Positions 7,322 to 15,614 of a stretch of DNA of 64,000 nucleotides are shown one piece after another (within the stretch, counting starts at the first letter, position 1; each line of letters begins with the position of its first letter). The stretch is from the NCBI RefSeq assembly GCF_004340905.1, contig NZ_SLXD01000002.1, forward strand, positions 1 through 64,000, given 5' to 3'. Under the pieces are notes generated by a model. It had not been told where the DNA came from. It was given only the letters and a program-made list of their open reading frames with translations, and did not search any database. Made by a program: the position numbers and the translations under genes. The DNA comes from Rubrivivax gelatinosus (GTDB lineage Bacteria; Pseudomonadota; Gammaproteobacteria; Burkholderiales; Burkholderiaceae_C).

Positions 7322-10300
7322 ATGGCTTCTTCCGCCCCGCAACTACTGCACTACGAGGGCGGCAACGCGCTCTCCCCGTTCCGGTCCCGCTCGCTGCTCG
7401 CGCGGCTGCAGTCGGCCTGTCCGCGCATCAGCGCCGTTGCCGCCCGCCACGTCCACTGGGCCGCGTTCGACGCCGAGCCCGACGCGGCGACGCGTGAACG
7501 GCTGGCCGCGCTGCTGGCCGTCGGCGACCCCTACGACGGCCCCGCCGACGGCGAGCTCGTCGTCGTGATGCCGCGCCTGGGCACCGTCAGCCCCTGGGCC
7601 AGCAAGGCGACCGACATCGCCCACAACTGCGGCCTGGCCGTGCACCGCGTCGAGCGGGTCACCGAGTACCGGCTGGCGGTCAAGGGCGGCTTCTTCGGCG
7701 GCGCCAGGCCGCTGGCCGACGAGGAACGTGCCGCGGTGGCCGCCGTGCTGCACGACCGCATGACCGAGAGCGTGGCCTTCGAACGCGGCGCGGCAGCGCA
7801 CCTGTTCGACGCCCAGGCCGCCGAGCCGCTGGCCCACGTCGACGTGCTCGGCCACGGCCGCGAGGCGCTGGTGCAGGCCAATGTCGAGTTCGGCCTGGCG
7901 CTGTCGGCCGACGAGATCGACTACCTCGTCGATGCCTTCGGCAAGCTCGGCCGCAACCCGAGCGACGTCGAGCTGATGATGTTCGCCCAGGCCAACAGCG
8001 AGCACTGCCGGCACAAGATCTTCAACGCCGAGTTCACGATCGACGGCCAGAAGCAGCCGCTGTCGATGTTCGGCATGATCCGCCACACCGAGAAGGTGTC
8101 GCCGCAGCACAGCATCGTCGCCTACAGCGACAACGCGGCGGTGATGGAAGGCGGCGCCATCGAGCGCTGGCTGCCGCTGGGCTGGACCGGCGCCCCGGTC
8201 TACGGCCCGCGTGCCGAGACCTCGCACGTGCTGATGAAGGTCGAGACGCACAACCACCCGACGGCGATCTCGCCGTTCCCGGGGGCGGCCACCGGCGCCG
8301 GCGGCGAGATCCGCGACGAAGGCGCGACCGGCCGCGGCGCCAAGCCCAAGGCGGGCCTCACCGGCTTCTCGGTCGGCAACCTGCGCCTGCCGGGCACCAC
8401 CGAGCCCTGGGAGCGCGAGGACATCGGCCGCCCCGGCCATATCGCGAGTGCCCTGCAGATCATGACCGAGGGCCCGCTGGGCGGCGCCGCGTTCAACAAC
8501 GAGTTCGGCCGGCCCAACCTGGGCGGCTACTTCCGCGTCTACGAGCAGACGGTGGCCGGCGTGCAGCGCGGCTACCACAAGCCGATCATGATCGCCGGCG
8601 GCATCGGCGCCATCGCCGACAGCCAGACGCACAAGCTGCCCTTCGGCGCCGGCACGCTGCTGGTGCAGCTCGGCGGCCCGGGCATGCGCATCGGCATGGG
8701 CGGCGGCGCCGCCAGCTCGATGGCCGCCGGCACCAACGCCGCGGCGCTCGATTTCGACTCGGTGCAGCGTGGCAACCCCGAGATCCAGCGCCGCGCGCAG
8801 GAGGTCATCAACCACTGCTGGGCGCTGGGCGAAGCCAACCCGATCGTCGCGATCCACGACGTCGGCGCCGGCGGCATCAGCAACGCCTTCCCCGAACTGG
8901 TCGACGGCGCCGGGCAGGGCGCCCGCTTCGACCTGCGCAAGGTGCCGCTGGAAGAGACCGGCCTGGCGCCCAAGGAGATCTGGTGCAACGAGAGCCAGGA
9001 GCGCTACGTCCTGGCCATCGCGCCCGACAAGCTCGAAGCCTTCGAGGCGATGTGCGTGCGCGAGCGCTGCCCCTTCGCCGTCGTCGGCGTCGCCACCGCC
9101 GAGCGTGAGCTGGTCGTCGAGGACGGCTGCGAAGCCGTCATCGACATGCCGATGGACGTGCTGCTGGGCAAGCCGCCGAAGATGCACCGCGACGTGACGC
9201 GCGTCGAACGCCGCGAAGCGCCGCTGGACCTGACCGGTGTGAAGCTGGAGCAGGTGGCGCTGGACGTGCTGCGCCACCCGACGGTCGCCAGCAAGCGTTT
9301 CCTGATCACGATCGGCGACCGCACCGTGGGCGGCCTGAGCCACCGCGACCAGATGGTCGGCCCCTGGCAGCTGCCGGTGGCCGACTGCGCTGTGACGCTG
9401 GCCGACTACGCCGGCTTCCGCGGCGAAGCCATGTCCATGGGCGAGCGCACGCCGCTGGCCGCGCTGGACGCGCCGGCCTCGGGCCGCATGGCCGTGGCCG
9501 AGGCCATCCTGAACCTGCTGGCCGCGCCGATCGAGCTGTCGCGCGTCAAGCTCAGCGCCAACTGGATGGCCGCCTGCGGCGAGCCCGGTGAAGACGCGGC
9601 GCTGTACGACACCGTCAAGGCCGTCGGCCTGGAGCTGTGCCCGGCGCTGGGCGTCGGCATCCCGGTCGGCAAGGACTCCTTGTCGATGAAAACGCGCTGG
9701 AGCGACGGCGGCGAGACGCGCCAGGTCACCGCGCCGGTGTCGCTGATCGCCAGCGCCTTCGCGACGCTGGACGACGTGCGCGGCACGCTGACGCCGCAGC
9801 TCCAGCAGGGGGACACCACGCTGCTGCTCGTCGACCTGGGCGGCGGCCAGAACCGCCTGGGCGGCTCGATGCTGGCCCAGGTGCTGGGCGGCTTCGGCGA
9901 CCGCGTGCCTGACCTCGACGACCCGGCCCGCCTGAAGGCGCTGGTCGCCGCGATCAACGAGCTGCGCGCGGCCGGCACGCTGCTGGCCTATCACGACCGC
10001 AGCGACGGCGGCCTCTGGGCCGCGGTCTGCGAGATGGCCTTCGCCGGCCACGTCGGCGTCAGCCTGAACGTCGACATCCTGGTCACCGAAGGCGACGGCA
10101 TCGCCGACAGCCGCGCCGACGTCGGCGACTCGAAGAACTGGGCCGCCCAGGTCGCCGAGCGCCGCAAGGAGCTGACGCTCAAGGCCTTGTTCAACGAGGA
10201 GCTCGGCGTCGTGCTGCAGGTGCCGCGTGAACAGCGCGACGCCGCGATCGCGGTGCTGCGCGCCCACGGCCTGTCCCGGGACACGCACGTCATCGGCAAG

Positions 10301-11302
10301 ACCAACGAGCGCGGCGCGGTCGAGGTCTGGCGCGACACCCAGCTGCAGTTCGGCGCCCCGCTGGCGGACCTGCTGAAGCAGTGGGACGAGGTCAGCTGGC
10401 GCATCGCGCGCGAGCGCGACAACCCGGAGAGCGCCGACAGCGAACACGCCAGCGTCGCCGCGGCCGACGATCCGGGCCTGCATGTGCACCTGACGTTCGA
10501 CCCGGCCGAAGACGTCGCCGCACCCTTCGTCAACGTCGCGCGGCCGAAGATCGCGATCCTGCGCGAGCAGGGCGTCAACTCGCACGTCGAGATGAGCTAC
10601 GCGATGCACCAGGCGGGCTTCGACACCTACGACGTGCACATGAGCGACCTGCAGGCTGGGCGCGCGCGCCTCGACGGCTTCCAGGCCTTCGTCGCCTGCG
10701 GCGGCTTCAGCTACGGCGACACGCTGGGCGCCGGCGAAGGCTGGGCGCGCTCGATCCTGTTCAACCCGGTGCTGGAAGCGCAGTTCGCGGCCTTCTTCGC
10801 GCGGCCGGACACGATCGCGCTGGGCGTGTGCAACGGCTGCCAGATGCTGGCCGCGCTGTCGCCGATGATCCCGGGCGCCGAGCACTGGCCCAAGTTCACG
10901 CGCAACAAGAGCGAGCAGTTCGAGGCCCGGCTGTCGCTCGTCGAGGTGCTGGCGAGCCCCAGCGTCTTCTTCGAAGGCATGGCCGGCAGCCGCATTCCGA
11001 TCGCCGTCGCGCACGGTGAAGGTTTCGCCGACTTCTCGCAGCGCGGTGACGCCGCCAAGGTGCTGCGTGCGATGCGTTTCGTCGACCACCGCGGCCGGCC
11101 GACCGAGGCCTATCCGGCCAACCCGAACGGCAGCCCCGACGGCCTGACCTCGGTGACCACCGCCGACGGCCGCTTCACCGCGCTGATGCCGCACCCGGAG
11201 CGTGTCTTCCGCAACGTCCAGATGAGCTGGACCTCGGGTGACAAGAGCGTGTTCAGCCCGTGGATGCGCATGTTCCGCAACGCGCGTCGTTCGCTGGGCT
11301 GA
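7322..11302 (+). CDS. purL: phosphoribosylformylglycinamidine synthase (large single-chain type)
   Basis: PurL converts formylglycinamide ribonucleotide, ATP and glutamine to formylglycinamidine ribonucleotide, step four of purine synthesis. The 1326-residue protein is the single-chain form: N-terminal PurS-like part, tandem ATP-binding AIRS-type domains, and a C-terminal class I glutamine amidotransferase with catalytic Cys1170 in GVCNGCQM and a late MPHPERVF for the His/Glu pair. The length is close to the E. coli enzyme (1295). The start follows from the N-terminus [14 protein letters not shown]; there is no upstream ribosome binding site, consistent with a leaderless message. Confidence 0.97.
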   Translation: MASSAPQLLHYEGGNALSPFRSRSLLARLQSACPRISAVAARHVHWAAFDAEPDAATRERLAALLAVGDPYDGPADGELVVVMPRLGTVSPWASKATDIAHNCGLAVHRVERVTEYRLAVKGGFFGGARPLADEERAAVAAVLHDRMTESVAFERGAAAHLFDAQAAEPLAHVDVLGHGREALVQANVEFGLALSADEIDYLVDAFGKLGRNPSDVELMMFAQANSEHCRHKIFNAEFTIDGQKQPLSMFGMIRHTEKVSPQHSIVAYSDNAAVMEGGAIERWLPLGWTGAPVYGPRAETSHVLMKVETHNHPTAISPFPGAATGAGGEIRDEGATGRGAKPKAGLTGFSVGNLRLPGTTEPWEREDIGRPGHIASALQIMTEGPLGGAAFNNEFGRPNLGGYFRVYEQTVAGVQRGYHKPIMIAGGIGAIADSQTHKLPFGAGTLLVQLGGPGMRIGMGGGAASSMAAGTNAAALDFDSVQRGNPEIQRRAQEVINHCWALGEANPIVAIHDVGAGGISNAFPELVDGAGQGARFDLRKVPLEETGLAPKEIWCNESQERYVLAIAPDKLEAFEAMCVRERCPFAVVGVATAERELVVEDGCEAVIDMPMDVLLGKPPKMHRDVTRVERREAPLDLTGVKLEQVALDVLRHPTVASKRFLITIGDRTVGGLSHRDQMVGPWQLPVADCAVTLADYAGFRGEAMSMGERTPLAALDAPASGRMAVAEAILNLLAAPIELSRVKLSANWMAACGEPGEDAALYDTVKAVGLELCPALGVGIPVGKDSLSMKTRWSDGGETRQVTAPVSLIASAFATLDDVRGTLTPQLQQGDTTLLLVDLGGGQNRLGGSMLAQVLGGFGDRVPDLDDPARLKALVAAINELRAAGTLLAYHDRSDGGLWAAVCEMAFAGHVGVSLNVDILVTEGDGIADSRADVGDSKNWAAQVAERRKELTLKALFNEELGVVLQVPREQRDAAIAVLRAHGLSRDTHVIGKTNERGAVEVWRDTQLQFGAPLADLLKQWDEVSWRIARERDNPESADSEHASVAAADDPGLHVHLTFDPAEDVAAPFVNVARPKIAILREQGVNSHVEMSYAMHQAGFDTYDVHMSDLQAGRARLDGFQAFVACGGFSYGDTLGAGEGWARSILFNPVLEAQFAAFFARPDTIALGVCNGCQMLAALSPMIPGAEHWPKFTRNKSEQFEARLSLVEVLASPSVFFEGMAGSRIPIAVAHGEGFADFSQRGDAAKVLRAMRFVDHRGRPTEAYPANPNGSPDGLTSVTTADGRFTALMPHPERVFRNVQMSWTSGDKSVFSPWMRMFRNARRSLG

Positions 11303-11308
11303 AGTCAT

Positions 11309-11342
11309 GCGGGAGACTCGGCCGCCGTGCCGGTTCTCCCGC
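11309..11342 (+). terminator. candidate purL terminator hairpin
   Basis: GCGGGAGA (11309-11316) pairs perfectly with TCTCCCGC (11335-11342), enclosing an 18-nt GC-rich loop, 6 nt after the purL stop. No T-run follows, so termination strength is uncertain. Confidence 0.4.
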
Positions 11343-11392
11343 GCAGAATGCGTGCCGCCGGCTTGGCCGGCCTGAACCAGGAGTCCGCACCC

Positions 11393-11404
11393 ATGCGCCA
11401 TTGA
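11393..11404 (+). CDS. putative leader peptide, Met-Arg-His
   Basis: ATG-CGC-CAT-TGA, 9 nt after a good AGGAG ribosome binding site, in the leader of the ABC-F ATPase gene. Its stop shares the A of TGATG with the next tiny ORF. A three-codon ORF can arise by chance; what supports it is the well-spaced ribosome binding site and the attenuator-like structure downstream. Confidence 0.4.
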   Translation: MRH

Positions 11405-11421
11405 TGCCGCCGTCTGCATGA
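11404..11421 (+). CDS. putative leader peptide, Met-Pro-Pro-Ser-Ala
   Basis: A five-codon ORF coupled by TGATG to the tripeptide ORF before it. It encodes two consecutive prolines, a known slow-translation motif, and it overlaps the first leader hairpin, so a ribosome held here would melt that hairpin and come close to the left arm of the hairpin that buries the downstream ribosome binding site. Existence as a translated peptide is inferred. Confidence 0.3.
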   Translation: MPPSA

Positions 11422-11455
11422 CGGCTTTCGCCCCTCCGGATCACCGGAGGACCGA

Positions 11456-13084
11456 ATGCATCGATCGGAGCCTGGAATGACGGATCCTCTGCTGGCGCTG
11501 GACGGCGTCGGTTTTCTGCTCGCCGACGGCCGGCCGCTGTTTGCCGACCTCCACGAAACCTTCGACCGCCGCCGCACCGGCCTCGTCGGCCGCAACGGCA
11601 TCGGCAAGAGCGTGCTGGGCCGCTTGCTGGCCGGCGAACTCGTGCCGTCCAGCGGCCGGGTGCGCCGCCAGGGGCGGGTTTTCCGCCTCGCGCAGCAGCT
11701 CGCGCCGGCGCCCGGTGCGACGCTGGCGCAGCTTGCCGGCGTGCACGAGGCGCTGGCGGCGCTGCAGCGGCTCGAAGCCGGCGAGGGCGACGAACACGAC
11801 CTGGCCCGACTCGCCGACCGCTGGGACCTGCGCCAGCGCCTGCAGGCCGAACTCGCATACGCCGGCCTGCCGGCCTTGCCGCCCGAGACGCCGGCGGCCA
11901 CGCTCAGCGGCGGCCAGGCGATGCGTGCCGCGCTGGCCGGCGCCTGGCTCGCCGACGCCGACTTCCTGATCTTCGACGAGCCCAGCAACCACCTCGACCG
12001 CGAAGGTCGCCGGGCCTTGCTCGCGCAGTTGCTGCGCTGGCGCGGCGGCCTGCTCGTCATCAGCCACGACCGCGAGCTGCTGGAGACGATGGAGAGCCTC
12101 GTCGAGCTGTCGCCGCTGGGCCTGCAGCGCCACGGCGGCGGCTGGAGCTTCTACGTCGAACGCCGCGACGCGCAGCGAGCCCAGGCCGAAGCGGAGCTGG
12201 AGCGCCGCAAGCTCGAACGTCGCCAGACCGCCGCGCGGCTGCAGCGGGAAGCCGAGCGCCAGCAGCGCCGGCAGTCGCAGGCGCGCCAGGAGCGCGCCGA
12301 CGGCAGCCAGCCCAGGTGCGTGCTCGACTTCCGCCAGGAGCGCAGCGAAGACAGCGCCGGCCGCATGCGCCAGCGCCACGAGGCGGTGCGCGCCGAGCTG
12401 GCCGGAGCGGTGCGGGTGGCTGCGAGCCGTGTCGCGGCCGACGTGGCCATCGTCGTGCCGCCGTTGCCGCCGGCGGTGCTGCCGCACGAGGTGCTGGCGT
12501 TCGACGGCGAGCTGCCGTTCGTCGCTGCGCCGCTGGCCCGGCTGCAGCTCAGGCTGCACGGCGTCGCCCGGCTGGCGGTCTGCGGTCCCAACGGCTGCGG
12601 CAAGTCGACGCTGCTGCAGGTGCTGGCCGGGCGTCTCGCGCCGCGGGCCGGGCGGGTGGAGCGCCCTGTCGTTCAGGCCTGGCTGGACCAGCGCCTGGCC
12701 GGCTTCGACGGCCCGGGCAGCGCGCTCGAACGCATTCAGGACGCCTGCCGGCAGAGGCCCGAGGCGGAGCTGCGCACCCGGCTGGCACAACTCGGCCTGG
12801 GCACGGCGACGCTGGCGACACCCTGCGACGCGCTGAGCGGCGGCGAACGCCTGAAGCTCGCGCTGGCCCGGGCGCTGCTGGCCGACGAGCCGGCGCGCCT
12901 GCTGCTGCTCGACGAACCCGGCAACCACCTGGACGTCGCCGCGCTCGAAGCGCTGGAAGCCATGCTGCGCAGCTGGCGCGGCGCGCTCGTCGTCGTCTCG
13001 CACGACGAGGCTTTCCTCGCGGCGCTGGCGCTCGACGAACGCCTGCAAGCCACGCCCGAGGGCTGGCAGCGGCGCCCGTTCTGA
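11456..13084 (+). CDS. ABC-F family ATPase, non-EttA/Uup/YheS type
   Basis: A soluble protein of 542 residues with two ATP-binding cassettes and no membrane segment: Walker A GRNGIGKS (45-52) and GPNGCGKS (about 377-384), signatures LSGGQ and LSGGE, Walker B with DEPSNHLD and DEPGNHLD where most ABC-F proteins have DEPTNHLD. A charged, helical linker rich in Arg, Glu and Gln (about residues 235-315) corresponds to the P-site tRNA interaction motif. ABC-F proteins act on the ribosome, in antibiotic protection or relief of stalling; which applies here is unknown. The start at 11456 has GGAGG 5 nt upstream inside a hairpin; 11477 (MTDPLL, own GGAG) is equally possible and matches typical N-termini. 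Confidence 0.85.
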   Translation: MHRSEPGMTDPLLALDGVGFLLADGRPLFADLHETFDRRRTGLVGRNGIGKSVLGRLLAGELVPSSGRVRRQGRVFRLAQQLAPAPGATLAQLAGVHEALAALQRLEAGEGDEHDLARLADRWDLRQRLQAELAYAGLPALPPETPAATLSGGQAMRAALAGAWLADADFLIFDEPSNHLDREGRRALLAQLLRWRGGLLVISHDRELLETMESLVELSPLGLQRHGGGWSFYVERRDAQRAQAEAELERRKLERRQTAARLQREAERQQRRQSQARQERADGSQPRCVLDFRQERSEDSAGRMRQRHEAVRAELAGAVRVAASRVAADVAIVVPPLPPAVLPHEVLAFDGELPFVAAPLARLQLRLHGVARLAVCGPNGCGKSTLLQVLAGRLAPRAGRVERPVVQAWLDQRLAGFDGPGSALERIQDACRQRPEAELRTRLAQLGLGTATLATPCDALSGGERLKLALARALLADEPARLLLLDEPGNHLDVAALEALEAMLRSWRGALVVVSHDEAFLAALALDERLQATPEGWQRRPF

Positions 13085-13100
13085 GCGCCGCACAAAAGAA

Positions 13101-13122
13101 AACCGGCCCCGCGGGGCCGGTT
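13101..13122 (-). terminator. bidirectional intrinsic terminator
   Basis: A perfect 22-bp palindrome (AACCGGCCCCG and its complement) lies between the converging ABC-F and Tim44-like genes. Read on the minus strand it is followed by TTTTCTTTTG, a good T-rich tail for the Tim44-like transcript; on the plus strand TTCATTG follows, a weaker tail. Confidence 0.8.
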
Positions 13123-13144
13123 CATTGTCGAGGCGGGGAGTGCC

Positions 13145-14089
13145 TCAGGTCTTGGCCGCCATCTGCTCGATGCCGGCGATGGCCCAGCCGCGGCTGTCGT
13201 CTGCGAGCGGCTTGACCAGGTGCCAGACCTCGTCGAAGGCCACCGGCTCGGCGCCGGCTTCCTCGCGCACCTGGCCGACGTAGCGCACGCTGACGATCTG
13301 GCGACCGTCGTCCTCGGCGACGTCGACGACACGCGCGTCGACCTGGATCACGTCGGTGGTCTGGGGCGCGCTGCCACGTTCCTGGACGTCCATCTTCAGC
13401 TCGGCGAACATCTCCGGCGTCGTGAAACGGCGCAGGTCGTCCAGGTCCGAGGCGTCGTTGGCCGCCTGCAGGCGTACGAAGATCGTCTTCGCGGTGCGCT
13501 CGAAGCTCTCGCTGTCGAAGGCCGCCGGAACGAAGGCCGGCGCGAGCGTGCGCTCGGCCGTGGTGGCGGACGCCAGCGGGGCTGCGGAGGGCAACGGTGC
13601 CACCGGGGCCGGCGGCGGCGTCCAGTCGTTCGAGGCGGTGCGCATCGCGCCGACACCGGCAGCCGCCGGCGTGGCGGCCGGGCGTGGGCCGAAGCGGCGC
13701 AGCAGGAAGCGGATGACGAAGAACGCCACGATGGCCAGCAGCGCGATCGTCAGGAAGTTGGCGAACTCCGCCCCCAACCCAAGGTGGCTCATCAGGGCGG
13801 CCAGGCCCAGGCCGGCGGCGATGCCGGCGATCGGGCCCAGCCACGAGCGTTTGCCCGCGGCGGCAGCGGCGCCAGCGGCCGCGCCGGCCTGCGTCGGGGC
13901 GGCCTGGTTCGGCGCGGCCTGACCAGGCTGCGCCGGCTTGGCCGGCGTGGGTGCCGGGGCGGTGCGATCGGGCATGCTGCGCTGCATGCCGGAGGACTTG
14001 CCGCCGCCCATGCGTTTGGCTTCGCTGAGGTCAGGCGCGAGCGTGAGCGCGAGCGAAGCGGCGAGCGCGACGAGCCAGCCGGATTTCAT
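13145..14089 (-). CDS. Tim44-like domain membrane protein
   Basis: A 314-residue protein with an N-terminal signal peptide (about 1-24), a long Ala/Pro/Gln-rich linker, two adjacent hydrophobic segments near residues 83-125, and a C-terminal Tim44-like domain from about 190 (TAKTIFVRLQAANDASDLDDL onward shows the fold, with conserved VWHLVKP near the end). Bacterial Tim44-like proteins resemble the mitochondrial import-motor anchor, but their task in bacteria is not settled. The start at 14089 has AGAGGA about 8 nt upstream. It is divergent from the DUF456 gene. Confidence 0.82.
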   Translation of the reverse strand: MKSGWLVALAASLALTLAPDLSEAKRMGGGKSSGMQRSMPDRTAPAPTPAKPAQPGQAAPNQAAPTQAGAAAGAAAAAGKRSWLGPIAGIAAGLGLAALMSHLGLGAEFANFLTIALLAIVAFFVIRFLLRRFGPRPAATPAAAGVGAMRTASNDWTPPPAPVAPLPSAAPLASATTAERTLAPAFVPAAFDSESFERTAKTIFVRLQAANDASDLDDLRRFTTPEMFAELKMDVQERGSAPQTTDVIQVDARVVDVAEDDGRQIVSVRYVGQVREEAGAEPVAFDEVWHLVKPLADDSRGWAIAGIEQMAAKT

Positions 14090-14252
14090 CGGAGTGTTTC
14101 CTCTTGTGAGAACTGTCGAGGAGCCGAGTGTGCGCGAGGAGTGGCCCGGCTCCAAACGCGCAGGTCCAATCCCCCAGAGCCTGTCGGACAGCCCTTGAAA
14201 GCGGCGGGGCGTACCCCACGTGCCTGGCACTGCCTATTCCCGGAAGGTCCCG

Positions 14253-14735
14253 ATGTCGATCGTTGTGCTGTGGGTGCTCGCCGTCCTGCTGATGCTCGTG
14301 GGCCTGGTGGGTACCGTGCTGCCGGTCCTGCCGGGCACGGCACTGGTGTTTGCCGGCGTGTGGCTGGGCGCCTGGATCGACGGCTACGAGCGGGTCGGCG
14401 TCTACACCGTCATCGTGCTCGGCCTGATGGCCGTGCTGGCCTGGGCGCTGGACTATGTCGCCGCCCTGATGGGCGCCAAACGTGTCGGCGCCAGCCCGCA
14501 GGCGCTGATCGGCGCGGCCATCGGCACCGTCGCCGGGCTGCTGGCGGGCTTCGTCGGCGTGCTCTTCATGCCTTTCGTCGGCGCCGCGGCCGGCGAATAC
14601 CTGGCGCGGCGCGACGAGCAGCGTGCGATGCAGGTCGGCCTGGCCACCGGCCTGGGGCTGTTGCTGGGCATGGTCGCCAAGGTCGCCATCGCCTTCGCGA
14701 TGGTGGGCGTGTTCGTCGTCGCCTGGCTGGTCTGA
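14253..14735 (+). CDS. DUF456 family membrane protein
   Basis: A 160-residue protein that is almost entirely hydrophobic, with glycine-rich helices and the internal repeat typical of DUF456 (VGTVLPVLPGTALVFAGVW near the N-terminus, YVAALMGAKRVGASPQALIG in the middle). The function of the family is unknown. The start at 14253 has GGAAGG about 6 nt upstream. It converges on the YdcF-like gene with 16 bp between stop codons. Confidence 0.8.
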   Translation: MSIVVLWVLAVLLMLVGLVGTVLPVLPGTALVFAGVWLGAWIDGYERVGVYTVIVLGLMAVLAWALDYVAALMGAKRVGASPQALIGAAIGTVAGLLAGFVGVLFMPFVGAAAGEYLARRDEQRAMQVGLATGLGLLLGMVAKVAIAFAMVGVFVVAWLV

Positions 14736-14751
14736 GGCTTGCGGACTCGGC

Positions 14752-15552
14752 TCAGGCGCCCGCCAGGCGCCCGAGCCATTCGTGCAGCGCCAGCCAGCTC
14801 TGGCGCAAGCCTTCCGGGCCCGGGACGAAGTCGCCTGGCCGGAGCTTTCCCGAGGGCCTCGCTCCGGTGGGGGCGGGGACGAGTTCGATCACCCGGCCTT
14901 CTCGGGCAGCGGCGCGTTCGAAGGCGCCCAGCGCGCGCCGCATGTGGAAGCCCTGCGTGACGAGCACGATTCGTTCGATGCCCGCGGGCCGCAGCATCTC
15001 CAGCGTGTAGCGTGCGTTCTCGCCGGTGTCACGCGACCGGCCTTCGGCCCAGCGCAGCGGCTGGCCCGCCTCGCGAGCTGCCAGCGCGGCGGCGTCGGCT
15101 TCGCTCGGCCCGGGCTCTGCGCCATGGCCCAGCCCGCCGCTGAACGCCAGCGGCAGCCCGGTGCGGCGCGCCAGCCACAGGCCGTAACGAAGTCGTTCCG
15201 CGGCCAGCGGCTTGAGCACCGGGCCGTCGTACTCGGGCGCGTGCGGCTGGCGTCCGGCCCCGAGCACCACGATGGCGGTGTGCGGCGCGTCGCGCAGCGC
15301 CTGCAGCTGGCGCGCCGACAGCGGCGCCGGCGGATCCGTCAGCTGAATCGTCAGCCATTGGCCGGCCGCCGGGGTCGACAGCGCCCAGAGCCCGCCCAGG
15401 CCTGCCAGCAGCGGCAGCCAGCCCAGCGCACGCCGGCGCAGCATCAGCGCGCCGACGAGGATCAGCAGCAGGAGCGGCAGCGGCGGCAGCAGCAGCGTCG
15501 ACAGTGCCGGCTTCCAGGACTCGATGCCGAGGGTCAGCAGGAGGTCGTTCAT
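14752..15552 (-). CDS. YdcF/ElyC family protein (DUF218)
   Basis: A 266-residue protein with two N-terminal membrane segments (about 18-38 and 44-60) followed by a periplasmic DUF218 domain. Family motifs seen are IVVLGAG, LAFSGGLG, the TGENARYT segment and IVLVTQGFHMRRA. Relatives such as ElyC and SanA affect peptidoglycan or envelope polymer synthesis, but the biochemical activity is not defined. The start at 15552 is the only ATG that precedes the first membrane helix closely. It is divergent from the DUF748 gene with 62 bp between. Confidence 0.8.
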   Translation of the reverse strand: MNDLLLTLGIESWKPALSTLLLPPLPLLLLILVGALMLRRRALGWLPLLAGLGGLWALSTPAAGQWLTIQLTDPPAPLSARQLQALRDAPHTAIVVLGAGRQPHAPEYDGPVLKPLAAERLRYGLWLARRTGLPLAFSGGLGHGAEPGPSEADAAALAAREAGQPLRWAEGRSRDTGENARYTLEMLRPAGIERIVLVTQGFHMRRALGAFERAAAREGRVIELVPAPTGARPSGKLRPGDFVPGPEGLRQSWLALHEWLGRLAGA

Positions 15553-15614
15553 GCGGTCGGATCGGGGGGGCAGGGCGGCATTGTGGCGGCGTGTGCCTGC
15601 GGCATCATCGCCGG

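Larger units (their letters stand above)
11379..11476 (+). promoter_or_regulatory. structured leader of the ABC-F gene, with buried ribosome binding site
   Basis: The leader holds, in order: AGGAG (11379-11383), a 3-codon ORF (11393-11404), a 5-codon ORF whose ATG overlaps its stop (11404-11421), a small hairpin GCCGT/ACGGC (11409-11425), and a perfect 7-bp hairpin CCTCCGG (11433-11439)/CCGGAGG (11444-11450) with an ATCA loop. The right arm is the ribosome binding site of the ATG at 11456, so it is sequestered. The left arm can instead pair with a second GGAG (11467-11470) that serves the in-frame ATG at 11477. This is the layout of translation attenuation; the role is inferred. Confidence 0.55.

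Noticed and set aside
3520-7497. Plus-strand open frame of about 1325 codons antisense to selU, glnD and map
   Set aside because: It is the mirror of strong genes in GC-rich DNA: His/Arg/Gln-rich, no domain, no ribosome binding site. The same applies to long antisense frames over purL (7343-11419), DUF748 (15549-18782) and smc (36493-39903).
11304-11350. CAGAAT at 11344-11349 as the promoter of the ABC-F leader
   Set aside because: No -35 box at the right distance; the real transcription start cannot be placed, so it is not listed as a feature.
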